Assembly (NCBI RefSeq): GCF_029784165.1
Contig: NC_073695.1
Location: forward strand, 157,116,180 to 157,180,179
Reading direction: 5' to 3'
Length of the DNA: 64,000 nt
Source of the DNA: Wyeomyia smithii
Taxonomy: Eukaryota > Arthropoda > Insecta > Diptera > Culicidae
Below the pieces are notes generated by a model. It did no database searches, was not told the DNA's origin, and saw only the letters and a program-made list of their open reading frames with translations. The translations under genes were made by a program, and so were the position numbers. Below are positions 32,662 to 43,291 of the stretch, piece after piece; position 1 is the first letter of the stretch, and each line of letters opens with the position of its first letter.

Positions 32662-35600
32662 CTAAACTGGGGCGTGGATGGATTTCAGGAAAACGTATAT
32701 AAGGGACATGTAGGATAGGTCACGGCTCGCCAAGATATCACGAACAGGAACAGCCGACTGCCTACCTTCGGCCTGCAGGGAAGCTATTAATTTAGACCTG
32801 GCGTCACGGTGTACAGGGCATGACCAAACAACGTGCTCTATGTCGTGATAACCTTCACCACAGGCACAGATACCACTTTCCCCGAGCCCAACACGACGGA
32901 GATGCGCGTCAAATCTATAGTGATTGGACAAAGGCCGGGACCTCACGCCAATGAAATTCCGACCTACATCCAATCCCTTGATCCACGGGCTCGTCGACAC
33001 CTTGGGGATTATGGAATGTAACCACCTTCCCAGTTCCCCTCTGGTCCAAGCATTTTGCCAACTGATGATCGTATTCTGACGTACAAATGAGAAAAATTCA
33101 TTAAAGGCAATTGGTCTTTCATAAATTCCACCGTTTGTTGCGCCCACCTTAGCCAAAGAGTCCGCTTTCTCATTGCCCGGTATCGAGCAGTGAGAAGGGA
33201 CCCACGCTAAGGTAATCTGATACGATTTTTCGGATAAAGCACTCAGATGTTCCCGTATTTTCCCCAGGAAATACGGAGAGTGCTTAACATCTTTCATCGA
33301 TCGGAGAGCCTCAATGGAACTGAGACTGTCCGTAAAGATGAAATAATGGTCCGTGGGCATTTTTTCGATAATCCCTATGGTGTACTGAATTGCAGCCAAT
33401 TCTGCGACGTAAACAGAAGCAGGATTATCGAGCTTATGGGAGACGTTAAAATTGTTATTGAAAATACCGAAGCCAGTGGACCCATCAAGAAGTGATCCGT
33501 CAGTGTAGAACATATTGTCGCAGTTGATGTTTCGATATTTATTGGAAAAAATTTTGGGGATCTGCTGCACGCGTAAATGATCCGGGATTCCACGAGTTTC
33601 TTCTATCATGGATGTATCGAAAAACACAGTAGAATCAGAAGTATTTGATAAGTCGACACGATTTGCAATATTCGAAGAAGGGTTAATATTATGGGACATG
33701 TGATTGAAATACAATGTCATAAAACGGGTTTGAGAATTAAGTTCGATTGACCTTTCAAAATTTTCAATCACAGGACGGTTCAAGGCCTCACATCTGATAA
33801 GAATGCGAGAAGACAGGCTCAGAAGCGATTTTTCAATGGTATTACACCAGCTAAGACCTCCAAACTCATCGTATGGGTCGACCGCATGCAACCCAAGGCG
33901 ATACGCAAACAACGATATTGTATTCGCTCCAGTTTGATCAAATGTGTGTTTGCTGCGGAGCGGAAGCAGAAACACCCGTACTCAATGACAGACAATATCG
34001 TTGTTTGGTAAAGCCTTATAAGGTCTCCTGGGTGGGCTCCCCACCATTGTCCGGTTATTGTACGAAGAAAATTCACTCTTTGTTGACATTTTTCCATCAG
34101 ATACCTCACGTGACAACCCCAGGTGCCTTTAGAGTCGAACCAGACACCAAGATATTTGTGTACCAAAACCTGAGAAATCGTTTTACCCATTGATTGTGTT
34201 TGAAGCTGAGCAGGTTCATGCTTCCTAGAAAAAACTACCATCTCAGTCTTCTCCGGAGAGAATTCGATACCTAGCTGTGAAGCCCAAGCAGACAAATTGT
34301 CCAAGGTATCTTGCAATGGTCCTTGCAAATCGGCAGCTTTGGCTCCTGTAACAGAGATTACACTGTCGTCTGCAAGTTGTCTTATCGTGCATGAATTTGC
34401 CAGACATTCGTCGATGTCATTTACATAAAAGTTGTAAAGAAGGGGGCTTAAACATGAGCCCTGGGGAAGACCCATGTGTAGCTAATGCGAAAAGTTGCCA
34501 AATCGCCGTGCGTAAAATGCATGTGCTTTTCGGACAGCAAATTGTGCAAAAAATTGTTCAAAATTGGAGAAAATCCTTGTCGGTGAAGTTTACCCGAAAG
34601 AATGTCAATAGAAACGGAATCAAAAGCCCCCTTAATGTCCAAGAACGCAGACGCCATTTGTTCTTTGCGAGCATACGCCAGCTGAATATCTGTTGAAAGC
34701 AACGCAAGACAATCATTCGTCCCTTTGGCACGGCGGAAGCCAAATTGAGTATCTGATAGTAGACCATTTGATTCGACCCAGTGGTCTAAACGACGGAGTA
34801 TCATTTTTTCCATCAATTTCCGGATACAGGATAGCATTGCAATCGGCCTATAAGAGTTGTGATCAGAAGCTGGTTTCTCTGGTTTTTTGGAGGCGATCAC
34901 CTTCACTTGCCTCCAATCCTGCGGTACAATGTTTTGCTCTAAGAACTTATTGAACAAGTTCAACAAGCGCCTCTTGGCATTGCCGGGTAGATTCTTCAAC
35001 AAGTTGAATTCGATTCTATCTAACCCAGGTGCGTTATTGTTACAGGACAGGAGGGCAACTGAAAATTCTGCCATCGTAAAAGGTGATTCTATCGTGTCGT
35101 GACCCGGAGAGGTATCGCGAACAAAGTTTTGCGCAGGAACAGAGTCCGGACATACTTTTTCTGGCAAAATCAAATATCCACCGACTTGAAGACTCCTCGC
35201 TTTCGTTGACCGTTACGCGATTCTGCATTCTTCGGGCTGTGTTCCAAAGAGTGCTCATCGATGTCTCCCTCGACGTCTCGTTCACGAACCGACGCCAATA
35301 TCCGCGTTTCTTTGCTTTAGCCAGGCTTTTAAGCTTGGTATTAAGCTCCGAATACCGTATATAGTCGTCGGGTATACCTCCCTTCTGGAAGGCCAAAAAC
35401 GCGTCGGATCTTTGCGTGTAGACATCGGAGCACTCTTTGTCCCACCACGGAGTTGGAGGCCGCTCTTTGATCGTTACGCCGGGATATTTCTTCGTTTGGG
35501 CTTGCAACGCGGCGTCGAGGATTAAGCCCGCGAGGAGGTTGTATTCTTCAAGTGGTGGGTGATGTTGAATCGACTCGACCGCTTTTGAAATCATTTCCTC

Positions 35601-36297
35601 GTATAACTTCCAATCGACATTCCGTGTGAGGTCATACGGAATGTCAATTGGTCGCATGCGAGTTGAACCGTTAGTAATTGAAATAAGAATAGGCAGATGG
35701 TCGCTACCGTGAGGATCGAGGATTACCTTCCATGTGCAATCCAACCGTAGCGACGTCGAACATAAGGATAGATCCAAAGCGCTTGGGCACGCTGGAGGTT
35801 TCGGGATACGTGTCATTTCACCATTGTTGAAAATAGTCATGTCGAAGTCATCGCAAAGGTTATAGATTAAAGAGGAGCGGTTATCATTGTAAGGAGAACC
35901 CCAAGCCACACCATGAGAGTTGAAGTCTCCCAAAATCAAACGTGGCGAGGGAAGAAGTTCTATTAAATCAAAGAGCAACCGTTGCCCAACCTGTGCTCTG
36001 GGAGGAATATATATTGAGGCAATACAAAGCTCTTTACCTTGTATTGTCATTTGACATGCGACAACTTCGATGCCTGGAATCAAGGGGAGGTTAATACGAT
36101 AGAAAGAATAGCACTTTTTAATCCCTAGAAGTACTCCTCCATATGGGGTGTCTCGATCAAGGCGAACAATATTAAAATCATGGAAGTTTGTTTCTATTTA
36201 TTAAAACTTTAAATGAATCCATTTTTGGTAAAATACTTCTACAATTCCACTGTAAGACAGAGATAGAATCCTTCGTATACGCAGATGAATTAGGCAT
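32662..36297 (-). pseudogene. I-group LINE ORF2, copy E1
   Basis: ORF2 should start at the ATG at 36297, whose ATGCCTAA overlaps the ORF1 stop by eight bases. A 53-bp deletion near 36200 (compared with E3) removes part of the endonuclease and shifts frame. The rest reads from 36080: endonuclease (LILGDFNSHG, GSDHLPI) to about 35160, a one-base insertion there, RT fingers and palm to a two-base insertion near 34477, RT catalytic QLADDSV, a one-base deletion near 33823, then RNase H (YTDGSLLDGS, WVPSHCS) and the Cys/His end at 32662. Four frame lesions make it inactive. The BEL target GTTGC at 34494-34498 is uninterrupted here. Confidence 0.88.
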
Positions 36298-37666
36298 CGA
36301 AGGATACAATCGCTGCAAGGAGGGGCCATTGGGCAGTCAACTGCTTCAAAAGTGATCTAACTGTTGGGAGGATTGCTGTAAGAAAAATTTTAATTGGATC
36401 GGGTACATTGAAAGTTTCAAAAATCCAGTCCACAATGTCAGAAAATTTCACTAATCCAGAGTTTGTTTCATCAACTGGGAGTGCAAAAGGAACAACTGGG
36501 GTTTTAGATGTTCCTGGCAGTGCTGGGAACTCCTTCTGGGACTTTAAATTTGCAAGCCCAGGAGGAGTTTGCTTCGGTTTTTCCGCAGCACTGTTTGGAT
36601 TGTTTGTAACTTTCATTACACTTTGGGAAATCTTAGGACCTTTTCGGGGAAGTTTAGGAGAGGAAATATTTTTCCTCTTTCTAGACGCCCCAGGATTGGC
36701 ATAAGATGTTCCCGCTGGTGAATCGTCACAATCGGTTTCATCAGAGGACAACAGATCAAAGGGGTTCGATGTTATGGTAGAAGTGGTCACGGTCTTCTTC
36801 AGCATCTCAGCGTAAGATCGCTTTGAACGCTCCTTAAGTGATAGCTTGATTTCATCTCTGCGCTGCATGTACACCGGGCATGTGGAGATCTCATGCTGAT
36901 TTTCCCCGCAGTGAATACATTTCTCAGCACATACACTGCAATAATCGTCCGCATGAGTTTCTCCACACTTGCTACATCGTGCCTTATTGCAGCAGTAGGC
37001 GGCTGTGTGGCCTAGCTGCTTGCAATTGGTGCAATTCATAACACGGGGTACATACAATCGCACAGGCAGACGAACCCGATCGATCGAGACGTGGCTAGGG
37101 AGAGCAGATCCGGCAAACGTAACACGAAACGAGTCTGACGGAGTGTACACTTTTGTGCCGTTGACAAGAGACACAGACCACAATTGCTTGCAATCTATGA
37201 TCTTCACTTTAACGTCGTGACACAAAGCATTTTTGAAGCAGCCAAAACCGCTTGCCAAGATACACTCGACCGACAGACTCGAATCGGTTATGACACCGTC
37301 GATCTCCACGTCTCGTGCGGGTATATAAACGCGATACTCGCGTGTGAAAAGCTCGGAGCGAGCAATAGCGTTGGCCTGTTCCAGGTCGCTGACCACGACA
37401 CGGAGCTTGTTGGGTCTGACCTTGGAGATTTCGGTCACGGCCTTGTACCCCTCCGTCAGGTCTTTCGAAATCTGCAGGATGTTTAACGGTTTCGATTTCG
37501 GTCCTGCTTTTGGCCGAAAGAAAACAGTAAAGCTGCCCTGAGATCCGTCCGGGTAAAGCCTGGGGCGAGGGGGGACTGGAGAATTAACAAAAGAAGGGTT
37601 GGCAGGAGGGACAGGGTCGGAGGGGCTCGGGGATGGTGGCACGGGAGGCGAGGGATCTACATCCAT
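36290..37666 (-). CDS. I-group LINE ORF1 (gag-like, three CCHC knuckles), copy E1
   Basis: An intact 458-codon frame from a true ATG (37664-37666). The N-terminus is proline-rich (about residues 4-40). The middle is an RNA-binding-like region (FTVFFRPKAGPKSK, VVVSDLEQANAIAR). Near residues 210-265 come three Cys/His knuckles (CTNCKQLGHTAAYC, CSKCGETHADDYC, CIHCGENQHEISTC), then a Ser/Pro/Lys-rich stretch and a hydrophobic C-terminus. In LINEs this protein binds the element RNA to form the transposition particle. It is followed by ORF2 with an eight-base ATG/stop overlap, suggesting reinitiation. It differs from the E2 copy by one residue (Asn/Lys near 36592). Confidence 0.9.
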   Translation of the reverse strand: MDVDPSPPVPPSPSPSDPVPPANPSFVNSPVPPRPRLYPDGSQGSFTVFFRPKAGPKSKPLNILQISKDLTEGYKAVTEISKVRPNKLRVVVSDLEQANAIARSELFTREYRVYIPARDVEIDGVITDSSLSVECILASGFGCFKNALCHDVKVKIIDCKQLWSVSLVNGTKVYTPSDSFRVTFAGSALPSHVSIDRVRLPVRLYVPRVMNCTNCKQLGHTAAYCCNKARCSKCGETHADDYCSVCAEKCIHCGENQHEISTCPVYMQRRDEIKLSLKERSKRSYAEMLKKTVTTSTITSNPFDLLSSDETDCDDSPAGTSYANPGASRKRKNISSPKLPRKGPKISQSVMKVTNNPNSAAEKPKQTPPGLANLKSQKEFPALPGTSKTPVVPFALPVDETNSGLVKFSDIVDWIFETFNVPDPIKIFLTAILPTVRSLLKQLTAQWPLLAAIVSFDA

Positions 37667-38000
37667 CGCGCTAAATCTAGCGCACTAGCGCCGACAGAAC
37701 ACGTACCTCTTTACTTCTCCTTTCAGCAGGGTTGGTTGTCCGAACGGTCGAAGCTGCAGCCGTTACAGCCAGCAGCACCAATACAGCAGCTCCAAACAGC
37801 CACCAGCAGCGAGCCGGGTGTGTGATCACTCAGCACAGCGACACAACTCGCTGTCAACTGTTGGCTTCTTCTTTTTCCTCCTTTGTGTTGAGATTCTCGT
37901 CCACTGCTGTAGCACAAATCACTTAGCAGCCAAATCGGCTTACGCACCAGCAAACAGCCACGATGCGAAACAGTTGCACAAAGGCGGGCGACCTCGAACC
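37667..38000 (-). other. 5' UTR of I-group LINE copy E1
   Basis: About 330 bp of CAG/CAC-rich sequence upstream of ORF1. LINE 5' UTRs usually hold the internal promoter; no TATA box is evident and I cannot place a start. The true 5' end is not proven, because the sequence is joined to E2 at CTTCTTGTCGTT (about 38001), which is 3' UTR sequence in E1 (32623). Confidence 0.55.
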
Positions 38001-38040
38001 TTCTTGTCGTTAGGCTGGATGCAGGCAGAAGGGGGTAGGA

Positions 38041-39936
38041 CTAAACTGGGGCGCGGATGGATTTCAGGAAAACGTATATAAGGGACATGTAGGATAGGTC
38101 ACGGCTCGCCAAGATATCACGAACAGGAACAGCCGACTGCCTACCTTCGGCCTGCAGGGAAGCTATTAATTTAGACCTGGCGTCACGGTGTACAGGGCAT
38201 GACCAAACAACGTGCTCTATGTCGTGATAACCTTCACCATAGGCACAGATACCACTTTCCCCGAGCCCAACACGACGGAGATGCGCGTCAAATCTATAGT
38301 GATTGGACATAAGCCGGGACATCACGCAAATGAAATCCCGACCTACATCCAACCCCTTGAACCACGGGTTCGTCGACACCTTGGGGATTATGGAATGTAA
38401 CCACCTTCCCAGTTCCCCTCTGGTCCAAGCATTTTGCCAACTGATGATCGTATTCTGACGTACAAATGAGAAAAATTCATTAAAGGCATCAATCAAAGAA
38501 ATAGTTATCGGTTTCCGTTATACTCTACAAATTTTTTTGGAAATAAAGGCAATTGGTCTTTCATAAATTCCACCGTTTGTTGCGCCCACCTTAGCCAAAG
38601 AGTCCGCTTTCTCATTGCCCGGTATCGAGCAGTGAGAAGGGACCCACGCTAAGGTAATCTGATACGATTTTTCGGATAAAGCACTCAGATGTTCCCGTAT
38701 TTTCCCCAGGAAATATGGAGAGTGCTTAACATCTTTCATCGATCGGAGAGCCTCAATGGAACTGAGACTGTCCGTAAAGATGAAATAATGGTCCGTGGGC
38801 ATTTTTTCGATAATCCCTAGGGTGTACTGAATTGCAGCCAATTCTGCGACGTAAACAGAAGCAGGATTATCGAGCTTATGGGAGACGTTAAAATTGTTAT
38901 TGAAAATACCGAAGCCAGTGGACCCATCAAGAAGTGATCCGTCAGTGTAGAACATATTGTCGCAGTTGATGTTTCGATATTTATTGGAAAAAATTTTGGG
39001 GATCTGCTGCACGCGTAAATGATCCGGGATTCCACGAGTTTCTTCTATCATGGATGTATCGAAAAACACAGTAGAATCAGAAGTATTTGATAAGTCGACA
39101 CGATTTGGAATATTAGAAGAAGGGTTAATATTATGGGACATGTGATTGAAATACAATGTCATAAAACGGGTTTGAGAATTAAGTTCGATTGACCTTTCAA
39201 AATTTTCAATCACAGGACGGTTCAAGACCTCACATCTGATAAGAATTCGAGAAGACAGGCTCAGAAGCGGTTTTTCAATGGTAGTACACCAGCTAAGACC
39301 TTCAAACTCATCGTATGGGTCGACCGCATGCAGCCCAAGGCGATACGCAAACAACGATATTGTATTCGCTCCAGTTTGATCAAATGTGTGTTTGTTGCGG
39401 AGCGGAAGCAGAAACACCCGTACTCAATGACAGACAATATCGTTGTTTGGTAAAGCCTTATAAGGTCTCCTGGGTGGGCTCCCCACCATTGTCCGGTTAT
39501 TGTACGAAGAAAATTCACTCTTTGTTGACATTTTTCCATCAGATACCTCACGTGACAACCCCAGGTGCCTTTAGAGTCGAACCAGACACCAAGATATTTG
39601 TGTACCAAAACCTGAGAAACCGTTTTACCCATTAATTGTGTTTGAAGCTGAGCAGGTTCATGCTTCCTAGGAAAAACTACCATCTCAGTCTTCTCCGGAG
39701 AGAATTCGATACCTAGCTGTAAAGCCCAAGCAGACAAATTGTCCAAGGTATCTTGCAATGGTCCTTGCAAATCGGCAGCTTTGGCTCCTGTAACAGATTA
39801 CACTGTCGTCTGCAAGTTGTCTTATCGTGCATGAATTTGCCAGACATTCGTCGATGTCATTTACATAAAAGTTGTAAAGAAGGGGGCTTAAACATGAGCC
39901 CTGGGGAAGACCCATGTAGCTAATGCGAAAAGTTGC
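38041..39936 (-). pseudogene. I-group LINE ORF2, 3' half, copy E2
   Basis: From the BEL junction downward: RT with GLPQGSCLSPLLYN and QLADDSV, a two-base deletion near 39797 that shifts the frame, RT thumb (YLGVWFDSKGTW), a one-base deletion near 39270, RNase H (YTDGSLLDGS, SLAKVGATNGG) and the C-terminal region to 38041. A 63-bp insertion at 38487-38549, bordered by TAAAGG, brings a stop codon between RNase H and the C-terminus. In the Cys/His motif the second Cys reads Tyr (CAYGEGYH). Inactive. Confidence 0.85.
39932..39936. other. BEL-1 target-site duplication, left
   Basis: GTTGC, repeated at 47504-47508 after the 3' LTR. The undisturbed site exists at 34494-34498 in E1 and near 18495 in copy A. 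Confidence 0.9.
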
Positions 39937-40512
39937 TGTCACGACGGGTCCCTGGTCGCAACGCAACGCTTCATATTGCAGCGCGGCATTCGCCGCTGAC
40001 AAAGTGACGTGAAGACCAACTGTCATAACCCGTCGGAACGTCAAGACATAAGGGAATAGGAGAAATCAAAACAGAATAATTCTTCATGCAGTGACAACGT
40101 GCAATTCATTTCTCTACGCAATTCAATTTTGTATGCTAGTTAAAATCTATAAAACTCTATATTAAATACTAAACCTAAAGTACCACAGCTCTTAAAACTA
40201 AATTTCCTATATACAATTTTCGGGAGTGATAGTTTCTAAAATATATTTTCTGCACATGTAAGTACGGATCATTTGAGGGTTAGAAATTATTAACCTATTG
40301 CTTAAATAGAATTATATATCTACAGTTACAAGTAAGGCATAGTGGGACAGGAAAGCCAATACCACTTCCAGAATAATCACACCAAATTTGTAAGTAATCC
40401 TAAGCGAATAAGTTTGTAAAACTAGCCTAAATAAAACTTTTTCTGTAGCTTAAAGCTAACACAATATAACACACGTGTTTGCTACCATAGAGTTGGTGAT
40501 TCCAGCCCAACA
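39937..40512 (+). repeat. BEL-1 5' LTR
   Basis: 576 bp starting TGTCACGACGGG and ending CCAGCCCAACA (TG...CA). It holds TATAAA near 40147 and AATAAA at 40430-40435, candidate promoter and polyadenylation signals. By eye it differs from the 3' LTR at six positions (about 1%). Confidence 0.93.
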
Positions 40513-40545
40513 TTTCTTTAAGAAATTTTTACGGGTATCGGAAGT

Positions 40546-43291
40546 ATGGCAGAGAATTCCCCCCGAAACTGCCAAACCTGTGACCGAACGGCCCTACCGG
40601 CGGACGACAACATACAGTGCGGCCTCTGCAAGTTGTGGGAGCACGCGGAATGCGCTGGCATCGACATGCATACCCGACAGCCGGGTGTTTTATATGTGTG
40701 CGGTAAATGCTCGTTGCAGGGGAAGTCCGACCACTTGAAAGTACCCGAAATTGGTGGCCGCACGACTCGATCAAGTTCCAAACCAGGATCTAAGGCAAGT
40801 TCTAAGGTAGGATCGACAAGAAGTTGTAAGAAGGGAAAATCGAATCCTGGTGGCAGTGTAACGTCGAGTGTACGTGCTGCAATATTAACGGAGCAGCTGA
40901 AACTCGTCGAGAAGGAGCAGAAGATGCAGGAACTAGCCCTCCAAGAAGAGCAGGATGTTCGGAACCGACTGTTGGACGAAGGAGAACGCCAATTGGAGGA
41001 GAAAAAGCGTCTTCGAGAGCGAAGATTAAAGGAGGAGTTAGAATTGAAGCAAAAAGAACAACAGATTAGGAAGGAATCTTTAGAAAAGCGGCAAGCGCTC
41101 ATCCGGCACATAGCAGAGGCTAGTAGCAGAGGTGGTTCCATCGTCAACTCAAACCAGATGGTGGAAGATTGGTTAAACAGACAGGACGCTGGACAATCAA
41201 ACGGAAATCTACTGGGGAATCCAAACAACCCCAACGTGACCCCGATACCCGATGTCCCAGCGGATCCCCCTTTCCTCCGTTGACACCAACACCGCTACCA
41301 CACCGAGGTCTGCCCACAGTTTCAGGGGCCCCCTGACAATCCAATCCACCGGCTCCCCCGCCGTTGTCACCGATTCCATCGGCCTTTCCCGGTACACCAG
41401 CTGTGCCACAGCCATCAAGTCCACCGGCTCCGTTGCCGCTGCCATCGAACCCGCCTGTTCCCGTACCGCAGACTCCGATTCCATCCGGAATTCCCGGTAC
41501 GCCAGGGGATCCGCAGCCAACGTATCTGCCCTCTCCGTCGCCTCAGCTACCACAACCCGTTGACCCGACTCAACCTTCTTCGGCCAGCCCCGTTCCCCTC
41601 GTTCGCGTATTAACACAAGCACAAATAGCGGCGAGGCAAGTTTTAGCCAAAGATTCGCCCTTGTTTAGCGGGAGCCCGGAGGACTGGCCCTTATTTATAA
41701 GTAATTTTGAACAGTCTACGACCACCTGCGGTTATTCAGATGCGGAAAACCTAGTACGCCTTCAGCGGTGTTTGAAAGGACACGCACTAGAGTCCGTACG
41801 AAGTCGCTTACTCCTGCCGGTGAGCGTACCGCACGTCGTTCAGACTCTGCGTACGTTATTTAGAAGACCTGATTTCCTGATTAGGTCGCAATTGAGCAAG
41901 ATTAATCAAATTCCCTCGCCGCGACACGACCGACTGGAAACGGTCATTCACTTTGGCCTAGCAGTGCAGAATCTTGTTGATCACCTCAAAGCGGGACAGC
42001 AACTCAATCATCTCGCGAATCCTGTGCTTTTACAGGAACTGGTGGAGAAATTGCCCGGTTCAATGCGTCTTGACTGGGCAGTTTACAAAAACAATCATCC
42101 GCCTGCAACGTTGGACACCTTTGGCATCTTCATGTCTGGTTTGGTCACAGCGGCAAGCGAAGTTAGTTTCAGTATTTTTTTTTTTTTATTCTCGCTTATT
42201 TTCCGTCGGTCTATTTCCGCCACTGTTGTGGCCAATCACCGACGCCCAGGGAGGCGACTCCACACCCAGGACCCTAACTCACGACCCGTTTATTAACGGA
42301 CCGGCGCCAACGGCTTTACTTCCTCATGCGATGGAAGGCGTGATCCAAGAGATTTTTCGCCTCAGAAAATCTCCCGGTGTCGGCTAGGATTGAATCTAGA
42401 CCAGTTGGGTTGGTTGTGAGTGGATCACGCCACCTCACAACCATCAACACCTATGTCGGCGGTGGGATTCTAACCCAGGCGTCGAGCGTGGTTGGCTGAG
42501 ACGTTACCAACCACACTAGGCCCTCGCTCATCTGAAGTTAGTTTTAGTATTCCAGGAGGGAGCTCTCAGAAATACATCACGTACACTGAAGTCAAAAACA
42601 GTAAGCCTAAGGGTAACACGGGCGTCGTTCAGGCACATTCTGCAGAGCAGCCGACAGCTCCAACCACTAACAAAACCTCCACCGGCGCGAAACCGGACAA
42701 GCAGTGCCAAGCGTGCGGTCGAACCGGCCATCGAGTTGCTGAGTGTCATCAATTCGGGGGAGCCAGTTTAGACGAACGGTGGAAGCTAGTCCAGCAGAAA
42801 GAACTTTGTAGAACCTGCCTCAATAGTCACGGCAAGTGGCCGTGCCGATCCTGGAAAGGCTGTGGTGTCCAGGAATGTCGCCAGAAACACCATACACTTT
42901 TACACTCCGACACGTCCTGCGATCGATCCGTTTCAGCTAGTCACGTAACCTCCGGTAATTTTCAGTGGCCACTTTTCCGCATTCTTCCCGTGGTTCTGTA
43001 TGGCAACCATTCCTCCCAAGTTGTCTACGCCTTCATCGATGAAGGATCGTCCTACACTCTCCTGGATGAATCAGTTGCGAAAGGTCTGGGAGTCGCGGGG
43101 AAAACAGATCCGCTCACCTTGAAGTGGACCGGAAACGTGACACGGGTCGAACCGACCTCGCAATGTGTCCAGCTTGATATCTCCGGCAAAAATATAAATT
43201 CCCGATACACTCTTTTCAATGTCCGGACGGTTAGTCGACTAGTTCTTCCTACCCAAAGCATGAAGTACCAGGAGCTAGCTAAGCGCTTTAA
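40546..43291 (+). pseudogene. BEL-1 gag and protease region, broken
   Basis: The ATG at 40546 is 33 bp after the LTR. An N-terminal PHD-like finger (CQTCDRTALPADDNIQC...CKLWEHAEC...CGKC; residues about 8-54) is followed by a basic linker and a Glu/Lys/Arg-rich coiled coil (about 105-195). The frame shifts near 41260; the continuing proline-rich linker has TGA at 41334, then a DUF1759-type gag domain (LFSGSPEDWPLFISNFEQS) to 42158. A SINE interrupts here. Beyond it are a CCHC knuckle (CQACGRTGHRVAEC) and an aspartic protease motif (AFIDEGSSYTLLD) to 43291, where another frameshift separates pol. Gag would form the particle and the protease cut the polyprotein; this copy cannot do so. Confidence 0.88.
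42177..42533 (-). mobile_element. tRNA-derived SINE inside BEL-1 gag
   Basis: An 18-bp direct repeat with one mismatch (42159-42176 and 42534-42551, GAAGTTAGTTT...) flanks a minus-strand insert. The head near 42460-42530 has box A-like TAGTGTGGTTGG and box B-like GGTTAGAATCC, and the tail is a T-run at 42177-42187. The gag frame is the same on both sides, so the insertion alone interrupts it here. About 357 bp. It differs in sequence from the SINE at 446-662. Confidence 0.9.

Larger units (their letters stand above)
32276..38000 (-). mobile_element. I-group LINE copy E1, without BEL insertion
   Basis: The 3' end at low coordinates has a T-run (32276-32284; poly(A) on the element strand) and a 3' UTR with an AATAAA-type signal near 32297. 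Then come ORF2, ORF1 and a 5' UTR up to 38000, where E2 begins at a position inside its own 3' UTR. The region 34494-38000 is almost identical to 47504-51009, with a one-base indel near 35155 and few substitutions (for example 34627 and 36592). Confidence 0.88.

Noticed and set aside
40518..41234. 238-codon minus-strand frame
   Set aside because: Antisense shadow of the BEL gag coiled coil; Ser/Cys/Phe-rich with no domain.
42455..42533. tRNA gene inside BEL
   Set aside because: Same reasoning: box A and B belong to a SINE with an 18-bp duplication and A-tail.
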